Shown here: piece after piece, positions 1 through 7,805 of the stretch
How positions within the stretch are numbered: the stretch's first letter is position 1
Layout: every line of letters starts with the position of its first letter
DNA from: Actinoplanes octamycinicus
Lineage (GTDB): Bacteria > Actinomycetota > Actinomycetes > Mycobacteriales > Micromonosporaceae
DNA length: 64,000 nt
Direction: 5' to 3'
NCBI RefSeq assembly: GCF_014205225.1
Contig: NZ_JACHNB010000001.1
Coordinates: 1,302,001-1,366,000 of the forward strand
Made by a program: the position numbers and the translations under genes
Notes under the pieces: model-generated
The model's input: only the letters and a program-made list of their open reading frames with translations
Databases searched by the model: none
Told to the model about the DNA's origin: nothing

Positions 1-24
1 GGCGACGAGCCCGGAAAGGCCTGA
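1..24 (+). CDS. 3' end of an upstream gene (probable sulfurtransferase)
   Basis: The first 24 bases read in frame 1 as GDEPGKA followed by TGA, and the next gene begins six bases later. In actinobacteria the DUF1416 gene normally sits right behind a thiosulfate sulfurtransferase gene (cysA2/sseA type), so this is probably the C-terminus of that enzyme. Only seven residues are visible, so the identity rests on context alone. Confidence 0.35.
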   Translation, partial: GDEPGKA

Positions 25-29
25 TCGAC

Positions 30-362
30 ATGACTTCTCCCGCCAACATCGCCGCCGGTTGCGCCGCTCCCGACCAGTCCGCTCCCCTCCCCGCGAGCGT
101 CGACCTGGAGAAGGAGACCGTGATCACCGGTCTGGTCCGCACCGCCGAGGGTGAGGCCGTGGGCGGCGCCTACGTCCGCCTGCTCGACGGCTCCGGCGAG
201 TTCACCGCCGAGGTGGTCACCTCACCCGAGGGCGTCTTCCGCTTCTTCGCCGCCCCGGGCTCGTGGACGCTGCGCGCCCTGAGCCGCTTCGGCAACGGCG
301 AACTCGCCGTCGACGCCACCCGCGGCGTCAACGAGGTGGCCCTGAGCGTCGCCACCGCCTGA
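30..362 (+). CDS. sseC: DUF1416 (SseC-like) protein
   Basis: A 110-residue protein with a single transthyretin-like/carboxypeptidase-regulatory beta-sandwich: V-x-G-x-V near residue 33, then GGAYVRLLDGSGEF, then the turn SPEGVFRFFAAPGSWTLRAL. This is the pattern of DUF1416, called SseC1/SseC2 in Mycobacterium, where it lies just downstream of a sulfurtransferase. The biochemical role is unknown; context suggests sulfur transfer. The ATG is six bases past the preceding stop, so the two genes are probably one transcript. A strong hairpin follows the stop, so this is likely the last gene of its operon. Confidence 0.85.
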   Translation: MTSPANIAAGCAAPDQSAPLPASVDLEKETVITGLVRTAEGEAVGGAYVRLLDGSGEFTAEVVTSPEGVFRFFAAPGSWTLRALSRFGNGELAVDATRGVNEVALSVATA

Positions 363-376
363 CCCACGCTCTGTTC

Positions 377-406
377 AGGGCGGGACTCCTTCGGGGGTCC
401 CGCCCT
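377..406 (+). terminator. Hairpin terminator after DUF1416 gene
   Basis: Arms AGGGCGGGACTCC and GGGGTCCCGCCCT enclose a TTCG loop 15 bases past the stop codon. One internal mismatch; no clear T-run, as is common in high-GC actinobacteria. Confidence 0.8.
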
Positions 407-426
407 TGCGCTTTCCGGACCAAAAC

Positions 427-449
427 CGCTTCCCGGTACGCCCGAAGCG
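427..449. other. UACG-loop hairpin, repeated intergenic motif
   Basis: CGCTTC and GAAGCG close an imperfect stem around the loop TACG. Related sequence (CCTTTCCGGTACGCC) recurs at 40754-40800 and 58216-58237, each time just behind a stop codon, and in decayed form at 7167-7187. Confidence 0.5.
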
Positions 450-465
450 TCCCGCCCCACCACAC

Positions 466-742
466 ACCGCAGCCCGCCGCACATCGCAGCTTCGCGCACG
501 CCGCACGCCGCAGCCCCGCCGCACGCGTCGGCCGCACGCGTCGGCCGCACGCCGCGGCCCCACCGCACACCGCAGCCTCGCGCATGCCGCACGCCGCACA
601 CCGCAGCCCCGCCGCACCCCGCAGGTACGCCGCACGCCGCAGCCTCGCGCACCGCACGCCGCAGCCCCACCGCACACCGCGGCCCGCCACGCACCCCAGC
701 CCCGCTGTGCACTGCAGCCCCGCTGTGCACAGCCCCCGGCGC
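466..742. repeat. Degenerate CGCACGCCGCAGCC-type tandem repeat
   Basis: About 280 bp built from imperfect 13-16 base units resembling CGCACGCCGCAGCCCC. Several long open frames cross it on both strands but all give repetitive Ala/Arg/Cys/His/Pro strings with no domain, so I see no gene here. Confidence 0.75.
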
Positions 743-840
743 GCACCGCAACCCCGGCGGCCACCGATCGCCTGTCCAGGCTCCTCCAAAGCGATCGTGG
801 TGCAACACCCTTGCCCCGCCCACTTCCCAGTCCCCGCCCA

Positions 841-925
841 CCCAGGGGGAGCCGCCCGAAGACAGTGTGACGCGAAAGCGGGATCGCCCGGGACAGGACT
901 GTGGACAACCGGCTGGTGTGGACAA
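841..925 (-). other. Dispersed element, copy 1: paired DnaA-box-like sites plus GGCTCCCCCTGGG
   Basis: Read on the minus strand: TTGTCCACA (917-925), eight bases, TTGTCCACA (900-908), then 46 bases later GGCTCCCCCTGGG (841-853). TTGTCCACA is the usual actinobacterial DnaA-box sequence. The same arrangement, with the same 17-base period and a 47-base gap, occurs on the plus strand at 35719-35805. Function unknown. Confidence 0.6.
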
Positions 926-984
926 CGCTCTTCGGCTTCGGCTTCGGGCTCAGGACTGAGATGGAGACCGGGACCGGGGCGGAG

Positions 985-1167
<183 letters not shown>

Positions 1168-1185
1168 GCTTCGACGCCTCCCCCC

Positions 1186-2376
1186 TTAGCCGCCGCTGCC
1201 CGCCGTGACCACCACCGCATCCGGCGGGATCTCCGGCCTTCGACGGGACAACCGCCGCACGCCGGTGTTCAGCACCGCGATCAGCGGCACCGCGACCAGC
1301 GCCCCGATGATGCCGGCCAGCACCACCCCGCAGGCGATCCCGATGATCACCGCGAGCGGGTGGATGGCCACCGCCCGGCCCATGATCAGGGGCTGCAGCA
1401 CGTGGCCTTCCAGCTGCTGCACCAGGATCACCGCGCCCAGCGTGATCAGCGCGACCACCCAGCCCTGGCCGACCAGCGCGACCAGCACCGCCACCGAGCC
1501 GGAGACGGCGGCCCCGACGATCGGGATGAACGCGCCCAGGAAGACCAGCGCGGCCAGCGGGAACGCGAACTGCACGTCCAGGATGAGCAGCGCCAGCCCG
1601 ATGCCGACCGCGTCGATGAAGGCGACCAGCACGGTGGCCCGGACGTAGGCGCCGAGCGTCGCCCAGGACGCGTCGCCGGCGTCGGCCAGCGACCAGCGCG
1701 CGTTCACCGGGAACAGCCGGACGATGAACCGCCAGATCTTGCGCCCGTCCCGGAGGAAGAAGAACGTCGCGAAGAGCACCAGCAGCAGCCCGGTGAGCAG
1801 CTCGAACAGGGTCGCCGCGGTGGAGATGCCGGTCGAGGTGAGCGACGAGGTGTTGTCGTTCACCCAGTCCTGCGCGGAGTCGATGGCCTGGTCGACCTGC
1901 TTGTCGGAGAGGTGCAGCGGGCCGGTCCGCGCCCAGTCCTGGATCTGCCGGACGCCGGCGCTGGCCTTCTCGGTCAGCTGCGGCACCCCGTCGATGAACT
2001 GGTTCACCACCAGGGTGAGCGTCCCGACCACCGCGGCCAGGCCGCCGACCAGCACCAGAAAGGTGGCCAGCGACCGGGGCAGGTGCAGTCTGAGCAGCCA
2101 GCCGACGGCCGGGCCGAGCAGCGCGGTGAGCAGCAACGCGATCGCCAGCGGAACGACCACCACGTCGACCAGGCCGATGAACTTCAGCCCGGCGTAACCG
2201 ACCAGGCCGACCACGATCAGCCGCCAGCTCCAGGCCGCGGCGATCCGCAGCGAGTGCGGCACGTCCGCGTCGTCCAGGCTGGTGGTCGAGCCGTGCACCA
2301 CGGCCGGCTCGGGTGACGGCGGGGCGTAGTCGTCCTCCGGATCCGGTTCCCGTGCCGGCCGGTCGACACGTGCCAT
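1186..2376 (-). CDS. AI-2E family (PerM/YdiK-like) permease
   Basis: About 396 residues with seven to eight membrane segments and a long hydrophilic region between TM3 and TM4 (roughly residues 130-195, rich in DKQVDQAIDSAQDW-type sequence). This topology, and the C-terminal block with GAFIPIVGAAVSGS and LVQQLEGHVLQPLIMGRAV, is typical of the UPF0118/AI-2E exporter family. Some members export AI-2 or act in Na+/H+ exchange, so the substrate is not assignable. The open frame runs much further upstream, but that part is antisense to the GroES-like gene; I chose the ATG at 2376 (MARVDRPAREPDPEDD), which gives a normal family length. Confidence 0.85.
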   Translation of the reverse strand: MARVDRPAREPDPEDDYAPPSPEPAVVHGSTTSLDDADVPHSLRIAAAWSWRLIVVGLVGYAGLKFIGLVDVVVVPLAIALLLTALLGPAVGWLLRLHLPRSLATFLVLVGGLAAVVGTLTLVVNQFIDGVPQLTEKASAGVRQIQDWARTGPLHLSDKQVDQAIDSAQDWVNDNTSSLTSTGISTAATLFELLTGLLLVLFATFFFLRDGRKIWRFIVRLFPVNARWSLADAGDASWATLGAYVRATVLVAFIDAVGIGLALLILDVQFAFPLAALVFLGAFIPIVGAAVSGSVAVLVALVGQGWVVALITLGAVILVQQLEGHVLQPLIMGRAVAIHPLAVIIGIACGVVLAGIIGALVAVPLIAVLNTGVRRLSRRRPEIPPDAVVVTAGSGG

Positions 2377-2581
2377 CCGGACCGACTCCCGTCCCGTGTC
2401 GTACGCCCTCTTCAGGTTTTCCCGGACACGTTGCAAGCGGTTCAACCGCCTACCCCCTCGCCCCTTGATTACGCCCCCATCACGGTAGTCCGCCGCTGTC
2501 CCGGCTGTGCGCCCGCGACCCGCGGACGCGATCCGGACCACGCGGAACGTCGCGCCGGTCGGCGGCGTACCGTCTGCAGTC

Positions 2582-2923
2582 GTGAGTGCCGACACCGCCC
2601 GAACCGACTCCGGACTGCCGATCCGGATGCTGCACGACCGCGTCCTCGTCCGCCAGGACGGTGGGGAGGGCGAACGCCGCTCCACCGCCGGCATCGTCAT
2701 CCCGGCCACCGCCTCGATGGGCCGCAGGCTGTCCTGGGCCACCGCGGTCGGCGTCGGGCCGAACGTCCGGTCGATCGTGGTCGGTGACCGGGTCCTGTTC
2801 GACCCGGACGACCGTTCCGAGGTGGAGCTGCACGGCAAGGAGTACGTGCTGCTCCGCGAGCGGGACGTGCACGCGGTCGCGGCCACCCGGGTCGAGTCGG
2901 ACGGCACCGGCCTCTACTTGTAG
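2582..2923 (+). CDS. GroES-like co-chaperonin paralogue
   Basis: From the GTG at 2582 this gives 113 residues: MLHDRVLVRQDGGEGERRS, then TAGIVIPATA, then VGVGPNVRSIVVGDRVLFDP and HGKEYVLLRERDVHAV. These match the strands and mobile loop of the Cpn10 fold. It stands alone, with no groEL beside it; the groEL in this window is 14 kb away. Orphan GroES-like proteins of this kind are common in actinobacteria and their partner is not established. The first in-frame codons before GTG 2582 look non-coding. Its stop overlaps the end of the convergent PrsW gene by 10 bases. Confidence 0.8.
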   Translation: MSADTARTDSGLPIRMLHDRVLVRQDGGEGERRSTAGIVIPATASMGRRLSWATAVGVGPNVRSIVVGDRVLFDPDDRSEVELHGKEYVLLRERDVHAVAATRVESDGTGLYL

Positions 2924-4641
2924 GGCTGCTGCCCCGGCGGCATCGGCGCGAACGGCGGCGGCCCGTAGCCGGGCGGCTGCCCGTAACCAGGCGGCGGTCC
3001 GTAACCAGGCGGCGGGCCATACGGGCTGTACGGGCCATAACCCGCCGGATACACCGGCATCGGCGGCGGCAACCGCACCGGAACCGGCATCACCGGCTCG
3101 GCCGGCGGCGCCACCGTGCGCACCACCCCGTCCGGGAAGGTAATCCGGTAGCTGTGCCCGTCCCACCAGGCCGGCGGGGTCTGCGGGTCCCGCCCGGCGA
3201 AGACCGCCCGGTAGCCGGTGACCGCGCCGAGCAGCTCGCGCTCCTCGGCGGCCGCCTTGGTCATCTCCACCGGGTCGCCGGCCAGCCCGCGCTGCATGCC
3301 GTCCCGGATCAGCGCCAGCCGGGTCGCGGCGAACTGGAAGTTCCGCATCGCCTTGCCGCCGGGCGGACCGGCCACCCGCTTGGCCCACTGCCGGGCCGAG
3401 TGCCGCCGGCCCAGGCTGCCCAGCGCGGCCACCTCGGGCGGCGCGAACCAGCCGGTCCGCACGTAGTGGTGCAGCACCCGCTCGGCCAGCCGGCCCTCCC
3501 AGCTGCGCAGCGCGATCGCGAAACCGACCACGGCGAAGAAGAACGGCACCATGAAGCCGAGGTAGCCGTACAGCATGATCAGCGACTCGCCGGTGGCCGC
3601 GGAGAGCGTCGGCAGCAGGTTGAACGTGCCGTGCAGGATCATCGCGAGCAGCAGGCCGCCGATCGGGGCCAGCCAGCGCACGTTCCGGTCCGCGGAGCGC
3701 GCCGCGATGCCCAGGCCGATGCCGGTCATCGAGGTGAACAGCGGGTGGGCGAAGCCGGTGAACAGGATCCGGACGATGAAGATGGCGAACACGTTGGTCA
3801 GGCCGGTGGCCGGACCGTACTCCTGGGCGCCTGCCGCGTAGCCGTGACCGCCCAGGTAGAGCACGTTCTCCACCATGGCGAAGCCGAGCGCGGAGAGCCC
3901 GCAGTAGACGATGCCGTCGGTGATGCCGGACCACTCGGCGCGCCGCTTCCAGAACAGCAGGAGCGGGCCGAGCGCCTTCATCGTCTCCTCGATGAACGGC
4001 GCGACCAGCACCGCGACCAGCGCGTCCGGCAGGCCGATCTGGTCGAACAGCCAGGCCGCCCCGGTGTTCACCGCGAGCGCCGCCGCGGTGGCCACCGCGG
4101 CGCCCCAGGCGAAACAGAAGATCAGATATTTGACCGGCTCCGGCTCGTAGCGGTCCAGCCAGGCGAACGCGCTGGCCAGCAGCGGGACCGGCAGGACCGC
4201 GGCGGTCAGGCCGATGGCCAGCCCGGCCAGGCCGATGTTGTAACCCAGGAAGATCAGCATGCCGACGGCGGCGCCGGCGATCAGCAGGATGACCAGGGTG
4301 ATCGGCAGCCAGCGGCGCCAGCCGGCGCGGCGGCCGGGGACCGGGGCGACGGTCTGCACCGCCTCCACCGGGAACGGCGGCACTGCGTCCGCCGACACCG
4401 CCTCGGCGGTCACGTTGACCGGGGCGTAGGCGGGCGCCACCCCGTCAGCCGGCCAGGACTGCGGAGCCGGCGCGAACTGCCCCGCCGGGGCCGATTGCGG
4501 AGCCGGCGCGAACTGCCCGGCCGGCGGCGCCGACTGCGGAACCGGTGGGAACTGCGGGGCCGGCGGAGCCGACGCGGGCTCCGGTGGGGAGCTGGGGTGA
4601 TGAACCGGATCGGGTGACCCGGTCGGCGAGACGTCGGCCAT
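2914..4641 (-). CDS. PrsW-family intramembrane metalloprotease
   Basis: About 575 residues. Residues 1-90 are a Pro/Gln/Ala-rich cytoplasmic tail, followed by eight or nine membrane segments carrying the family motifs: FIEETMK (EExxK), FAMVENVLY (FxxxEN), FAHPLFTS and HGTFN, whose Glu and His residues would bind the catalytic metal. A C-terminal extension of about 150 residues ends in a PGYGPPPGYG-type repeat. PrsW proteins cleave membrane substrates such as anti-sigma factors (B. subtilis RsiW); no substrate is evident here. Start taken as ATG 4641 (MADVSPTG); a GTG at 4659 is possible. Confidence 0.9.
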   Translation of the reverse strand: MADVSPTGSPDPVHHPSSPPEPASAPPAPQFPPVPQSAPPAGQFAPAPQSAPAGQFAPAPQSWPADGVAPAYAPVNVTAEAVSADAVPPFPVEAVQTVAPVPGRRAGWRRWLPITLVILLIAGAAVGMLIFLGYNIGLAGLAIGLTAAVLPVPLLASAFAWLDRYEPEPVKYLIFCFAWGAAVATAAALAVNTGAAWLFDQIGLPDALVAVLVAPFIEETMKALGPLLLFWKRRAEWSGITDGIVYCGLSALGFAMVENVLYLGGHGYAAGAQEYGPATGLTNVFAIFIVRILFTGFAHPLFTSMTGIGLGIAARSADRNVRWLAPIGGLLLAMILHGTFNLLPTLSAATGESLIMLYGYLGFMVPFFFAVVGFAIALRSWEGRLAERVLHHYVRTGWFAPPEVAALGSLGRRHSARQWAKRVAGPPGGKAMRNFQFAATRLALIRDGMQRGLAGDPVEMTKAAAEERELLGAVTGYRAVFAGRDPQTPPAWWDGHSYRITFPDGVVRTVAPPAEPVMPVPVRLPPPMPVYPAGYGPYSPYGPPPGYGPPPGYGQPPGYGPPPFAPMPPGQQPYK

Positions 4642-4713
4642 GCCCGCCAGCGTAGTCACCGCGGGCCTGCCCGGCGTGCCCGAGGAGCACCGAGAAGATC
4701 AAGCGGGCATCGA

Positions 4714-5889
4714 TCAGCCGGCGCCCGGCTCCGGCGACCGGCCGGACGGTGGCGCCGGCGGCCGTGCCCGGGCGGCCCGGTTCCGCGCGCCGTGCGGCCG
4801 CCCGCGCCAGCCCACGGCCACCCGCACCTGCCGGGTGGCCTCGGCGTACTCGACCCCGGTGGCGCGCAGCAGGTCGGCCACCGAGGTGCGGATCTGGGCC
4901 ACCACCACACCACCGGAATAGCCCAGCCCGGTGTCGTAGGCCCGCCCGGACTCGGCCGCCGCCCGCAGCGCCCGTTCCCGGGTCTCCACCGGCTCGACAC
5001 CGCGCGCCCACTCCTGCCGGAGCAGGTCCACCGCGTCGCCCAGGTGCCGGACCGAGGCGGGCAGCACCTCCGGCACCCGCTCCCGGTCGTTCAGCGCGGT
5101 CTGCGCCCTGCGGATCATCACCCGGACGTTGCGCAGCGCGTAGGTGAGCTGCGGGGCTCCCGCCACGTACTGCGCCAGCGCGCCCCGGCTGTGCCATCGG
5201 GCCGGGGCGAACGCGACGTTCTCCCGGGCCGCCTCGATCGCCGTACCGAAGGCGGCGAACGTCCCCTCCGCGGACCGCAACCGGGCCAGCGCGGCCTCGA
5301 TGACGTCCGGGTCGCCGTCGGAGAGCCCCAGCGCCGCCTCGTGCAGCCCGGCGGTGAAGGCGCGCAGCGCCGGATCGGCGGCCCGGCGCACCACGCTGAG
5401 CGGGTTGATCGGCAGCAGCACGGTCATCACCGCCAGGCCCACCCCGCCGCCGACCAGCGCGTCGAAGAACCTGGTCCACGGGTGCCCGGTCTGCACGGTC
5501 AGGGTGGCGACCAGCACCGCCGAGGACGCGGACTGCACGATCAGCGGCGGCCCGCCGCCGACCGCGGTCGCCACCAGCACGGCGAGCAGCACGATCAGCC
5601 CGATCTGGACCGGGCCGGTGCCGATCAGCAGGATGATCCCGTCGCCCAGCCCGATGCCGACCGCGACGCCGGCGACCAGCTCGGCGGTCCGGCGCATCCG
5701 CTGACCGACCGACGAGGCCAGCGTGATCACCGCGGCGATCGGGGCGAAGAACGGCGCCGGCCGGCCGATCACGTCGTGTGCCAAATACCACGCCAGGCCG
5801 GCCGCCAGGCCCGCTTGCAGGGCAAGCATCAGTCCGGCCCGGGCCCGCTTCGCCACCGCGTCGGCCCGATCCCTCGCGACGCCGATCAT
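4714..5889 (-). CDS. FUSC-family (aromatic acid exporter type) membrane protein
   Basis: 391 residues. The N-terminal third has five or six membrane segments (ALQAGLAAGLAWYLAHDVIG, PFFAPIAAVITLASSVGQRMRRT, LIVLLAVLVATAV and others) and the C-terminal part is a soluble helical domain. The block APFFAPIAAVITLASS..RTAELVAGVAVGIGLG matches the FUSC/YccS group of efflux permeases. The substrate is unknown. ATG 5889 is preceded by GGAGGT at good spacing. Divergent from the HD-domain gene with only about 30 bases between starts. Confidence 0.85.
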   Translation of the reverse strand: MIGVARDRADAVAKRARAGLMLALQAGLAAGLAWYLAHDVIGRPAPFFAPIAAVITLASSVGQRMRRTAELVAGVAVGIGLGDGIILLIGTGPVQIGLIVLLAVLVATAVGGGPPLIVQSASSAVLVATLTVQTGHPWTRFFDALVGGGVGLAVMTVLLPINPLSVVRRAADPALRAFTAGLHEAALGLSDGDPDVIEAALARLRSAEGTFAAFGTAIEAARENVAFAPARWHSRGALAQYVAGAPQLTYALRNVRVMIRRAQTALNDRERVPEVLPASVRHLGDAVDLLRQEWARGVEPVETRERALRAAAESGRAYDTGLGYSGGVVVAQIRTSVADLLRATGVEYAEATRQVRVAVGWRGRPHGARNRAARARPPAPPSGRSPEPGAG

Positions 5890-5919
5890 GCGTGCTACCT
5901 CCGTGCCAGGATGGCCATC

Positions 5920-6558
5920 GTGACATCTTTGCCCGACCGATTCCGGGCGGCGGCGCGCGGCGCCGGCGCCACCGCCGCTGACGACGATCTCGACTCCGCC
6001 GCAAATTACCTGCTCAGCCGCTGGACCGAGCCGCAACGTCACTATCACGACGTGACTCACCTCTCGGCCGTGCTGGACGTGGTGGACCAGTTCGCCGGTC
6101 TCGCCCCCCGCCCGGACCGGGTGCGGCTGGCCGCCTGGCTGCACGACGCGGTCTACGACCCGCGGGCGCTCGGCGACGCCAACGAGCGGGACAGCGCCGA
6201 GTTCGCCCACGGGCTGCTGCTCACGCTGGGCGCGCCGGAGGAGGTGGCGGCCGAGGTGGCCCGCCTGGTCGGGCTGACCGCCGGCCACGCCACCGAGGAC
6301 GACGACCCGGACGGCGAGCTGCTCTGCGACGCCGACCTGGCGATCCTGGCCGCCGACGAGGAGCGCTACGCCCGCTACACCACCGCGATCCGCCGGGAAT
6401 ACGCCCACGTCCCGGACGGCGACTTCCGGGCCGCCCGCTCCCGGGTCCTCCAGGAGCTGCTGAAACTCCCGTCGATCTACCGCCTCGCCCCGATCCGCGA
6501 CGCGTGGGAGGCCGCCGCCCAGCGCAACCTCAAAGCGGAGCTGGAGCTGCTCGCGTAG
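5920..6558 (+). CDS. HD-domain protein, predicted metal-dependent phosphohydrolase
   Basis: About 212 residues. Metal-binding HD motifs are visible as HYHDVTHL near residue 40, AAWLHDAVYD near residue 70 and a later Asp in CDADLAIL. This matches small HD phosphohydrolases of actinobacteria; the nucleotide substrate is unknown. GTG 5920 has AGGA eight bases upstream, whereas the in-frame ATG at 5911 lacks a ribosome site, so I prefer the GTG. Copy A of the dispersed repeat begins about 100 bases downstream. Confidence 0.8.
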   Translation: MTSLPDRFRAAARGAGATAADDDLDSAANYLLSRWTEPQRHYHDVTHLSAVLDVVDQFAGLAPRPDRVRLAAWLHDAVYDPRALGDANERDSAEFAHGLLLTLGAPEEVAAEVARLVGLTAGHATEDDDPDGELLCDADLAILAADEERYARYTTAIRREYAHVPDGDFRAARSRVLQELLKLPSIYRLAPIRDAWEAAAQRNLKAELELLA

Positions 6559-6666
6559 CGGTTTCGGCACGACCCCGAGCCGGCTTCCGACCGCTCCCGC
6601 GTAGCGGCCACCGCCGGCTCCAGGCCGGCATCCGGGCCGCCTTCCGGGCCGACTTCCGGGCAAATT

Positions 6667-7187
6667 CAAGATCAAGAGCCTGCTGACTCGGATCCGCGCT
6701 GATCACTGATCGTCGCTCCCGCCAGGGACCCTTCCGGGCCGGGCTGGCCGCTGCGCGTCCAGAACGCCCGGCCCTCCAGGGCGACGTCCGTGGGTGGCCA
6801 CGACCCGCCAAACCCCAACCCGCCAAGTCCGCCTCGCCCCCAGACCGCAAAGCGCCTCACGGCAGTCCGGCTGGCTCCCACGGGTGCCTCACCCACCCGG
6901 AGACACCCCTCACGCCCAGCCGGCCAACCGCGACGCGCGCAGCGACCCCGGCAGCGACGCGCCTCGCGCCCAGCCCGCCGACCGCGACGCGCGCAGCGAC
7001 CCCGACAGCGACGCGCCTCGCGCCCAGCAGAAACCAGAGCTGGTCGGGGGTTTGGGCGGACCACCGGGAGGGTGCAGTTCGGCCCGGATGCGGCCCCGTG
7101 GTCGTGAGGTGGCAGCGGCCTGGCGTCGAGCGCGGGACACCGCTGTGCGGTTGGGGCGGGGTGGACGCCGTATCGAAAAGGGGTTGG
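6667..7187 (+). repeat. Dispersed long repeat, copy A
   Basis: Matches 58216-58622 in inverted orientation. Starting at CAAGATCAAGAGCCTGCTGA the first ~140 bases are almost identical in both copies and include the palindrome GATCACTGATC and the block GTCCAGAACGCCCG. A middle part is variable and contains an extra imperfect duplication in this copy (about 6920-7030, units with CGACGCGCGCAGCGACCCCG). The last ~130 bases are again alike (CACCGGGAGGGTGCAGTTCG, CATCC/GGATGCGG, CTGGCGTCGAG) and end with a decayed TTTCCGGTACGCC motif. No convincing protein is encoded. It lies downstream of the HD gene, same sense. Confidence 0.85.
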
Positions 7188-7194
7188 GGTGTGG

Positions 7195-7508
7195 CAGCGG
7201 CCGCGCGCCAAGCGGGTCTGAAGCAAACAGCGGCCATGCGCCAAGCGGGCAGCGGTCGTGCACCAAGCGGCCTGAGCAGGTAGCGGCCGTGGGTCAAGCG
7301 GACCTGAAGCAGACAGCGGCCGTGGGTCAAGCGGACCTGAAGCAGACAGCGGCCGTGCACCAAGCGGGCTTGGCGCACGCAGCGGCCGCGCGTCAAGCGG
7401 ACCCGAAGCGGGCAGCGCCGTGCACCGGGCGGGCTTGGCGCACGCAGCGGCCGTGCGCCGAGCGGGCCTGAAGCAGGCAGCGGCCGTGCGTCAAGTGACG
7501 CCTGACGG
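7195..7508. repeat. 33-bp minisatellite, about ten units
   Basis: Tandem units of CAGCGGCCGTGGGTCAAGCG plus 13 further bases. Two neighbours (7281-7313 and 7314-7346) are identical apart from the first base; two units are shortened. Being a multiple of three, it keeps long frames open (11-residue repeats such as AAVGQADLKQT), but there is no start context, domain or signal, so I treat it as non-coding. It ends about 35 bases short of the DUF4031 stop codon. Confidence 0.9.
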
Positions 7509-7541
7509 GAACCGAAGGCTGGGGCGAGCGGCCTGGAGCGG

Positions 7542-7805
7542 TCAGCGGGTCAGGTGTTTGGGGCGGCGGAGGCCGGCGGCTCGGAGGCGGGCGGTGAGTT
7601 CGCGGGACGGGACCAGGGTGGCGCCGAGCCAGAGGGCGGTGCGGAAGCGGTGGGCCGGGATGTCGTAGTGGTCGCGGTCGAAGGCTCGGCGTGGGGAGCC
7701 GAGCATCTCGGCGAAGGCGTGCAGCTCGGCCAGGGAGACGTCGCTGACCAGGTGGGACCAGAGGTGGCCACGGCCTGGCCAGCGCGGCTCGTCGACGAGG
7801 ATCAA
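7542..7805 (-). CDS. DUF4031 protein
   Basis: 87 residues: MILVDEPRWPGRGHLWSHLVSD, ELHAFAEMLG, RRAFDRDHYDIPAHRF and ALWLGATLVPSREL. The order W-P-x-x-G-x-x-W-S-H-L, E-L-H-x-F-A and H-Y-D is that of DUF4031, a small cytosolic family of unknown function. Its ATG overlaps the glpD stop by four bases (ATGA), so the two are translationally coupled. Whether the pairing with glpD is functional cannot be judged. Confidence 0.85.
   Translation of the reverse strand: MILVDEPRWPGRGHLWSHLVSDVSLAELHAFAEMLGSPRRAFDRDHYDIPAHRFRTALWLGATLVPSRELTARLRAAGLRRPKHLTR

Noticed and set aside
900..925. Replication origin
   Set aside because: Only two DnaA-like boxes, no dnaA, dnaN or AT-rich region near; reported instead as a dispersed element.
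6794..7471. 225-codon plus-strand frame over the 33-bp repeats
   Set aside because: Composed of repeat-derived 11-residue strings; no ribosome site, signal or known domain.
7195..7508. Possible CRISPR array
   Set aside because: Units are contiguous 33-mers with no unique spacers and no cas genes nearby.
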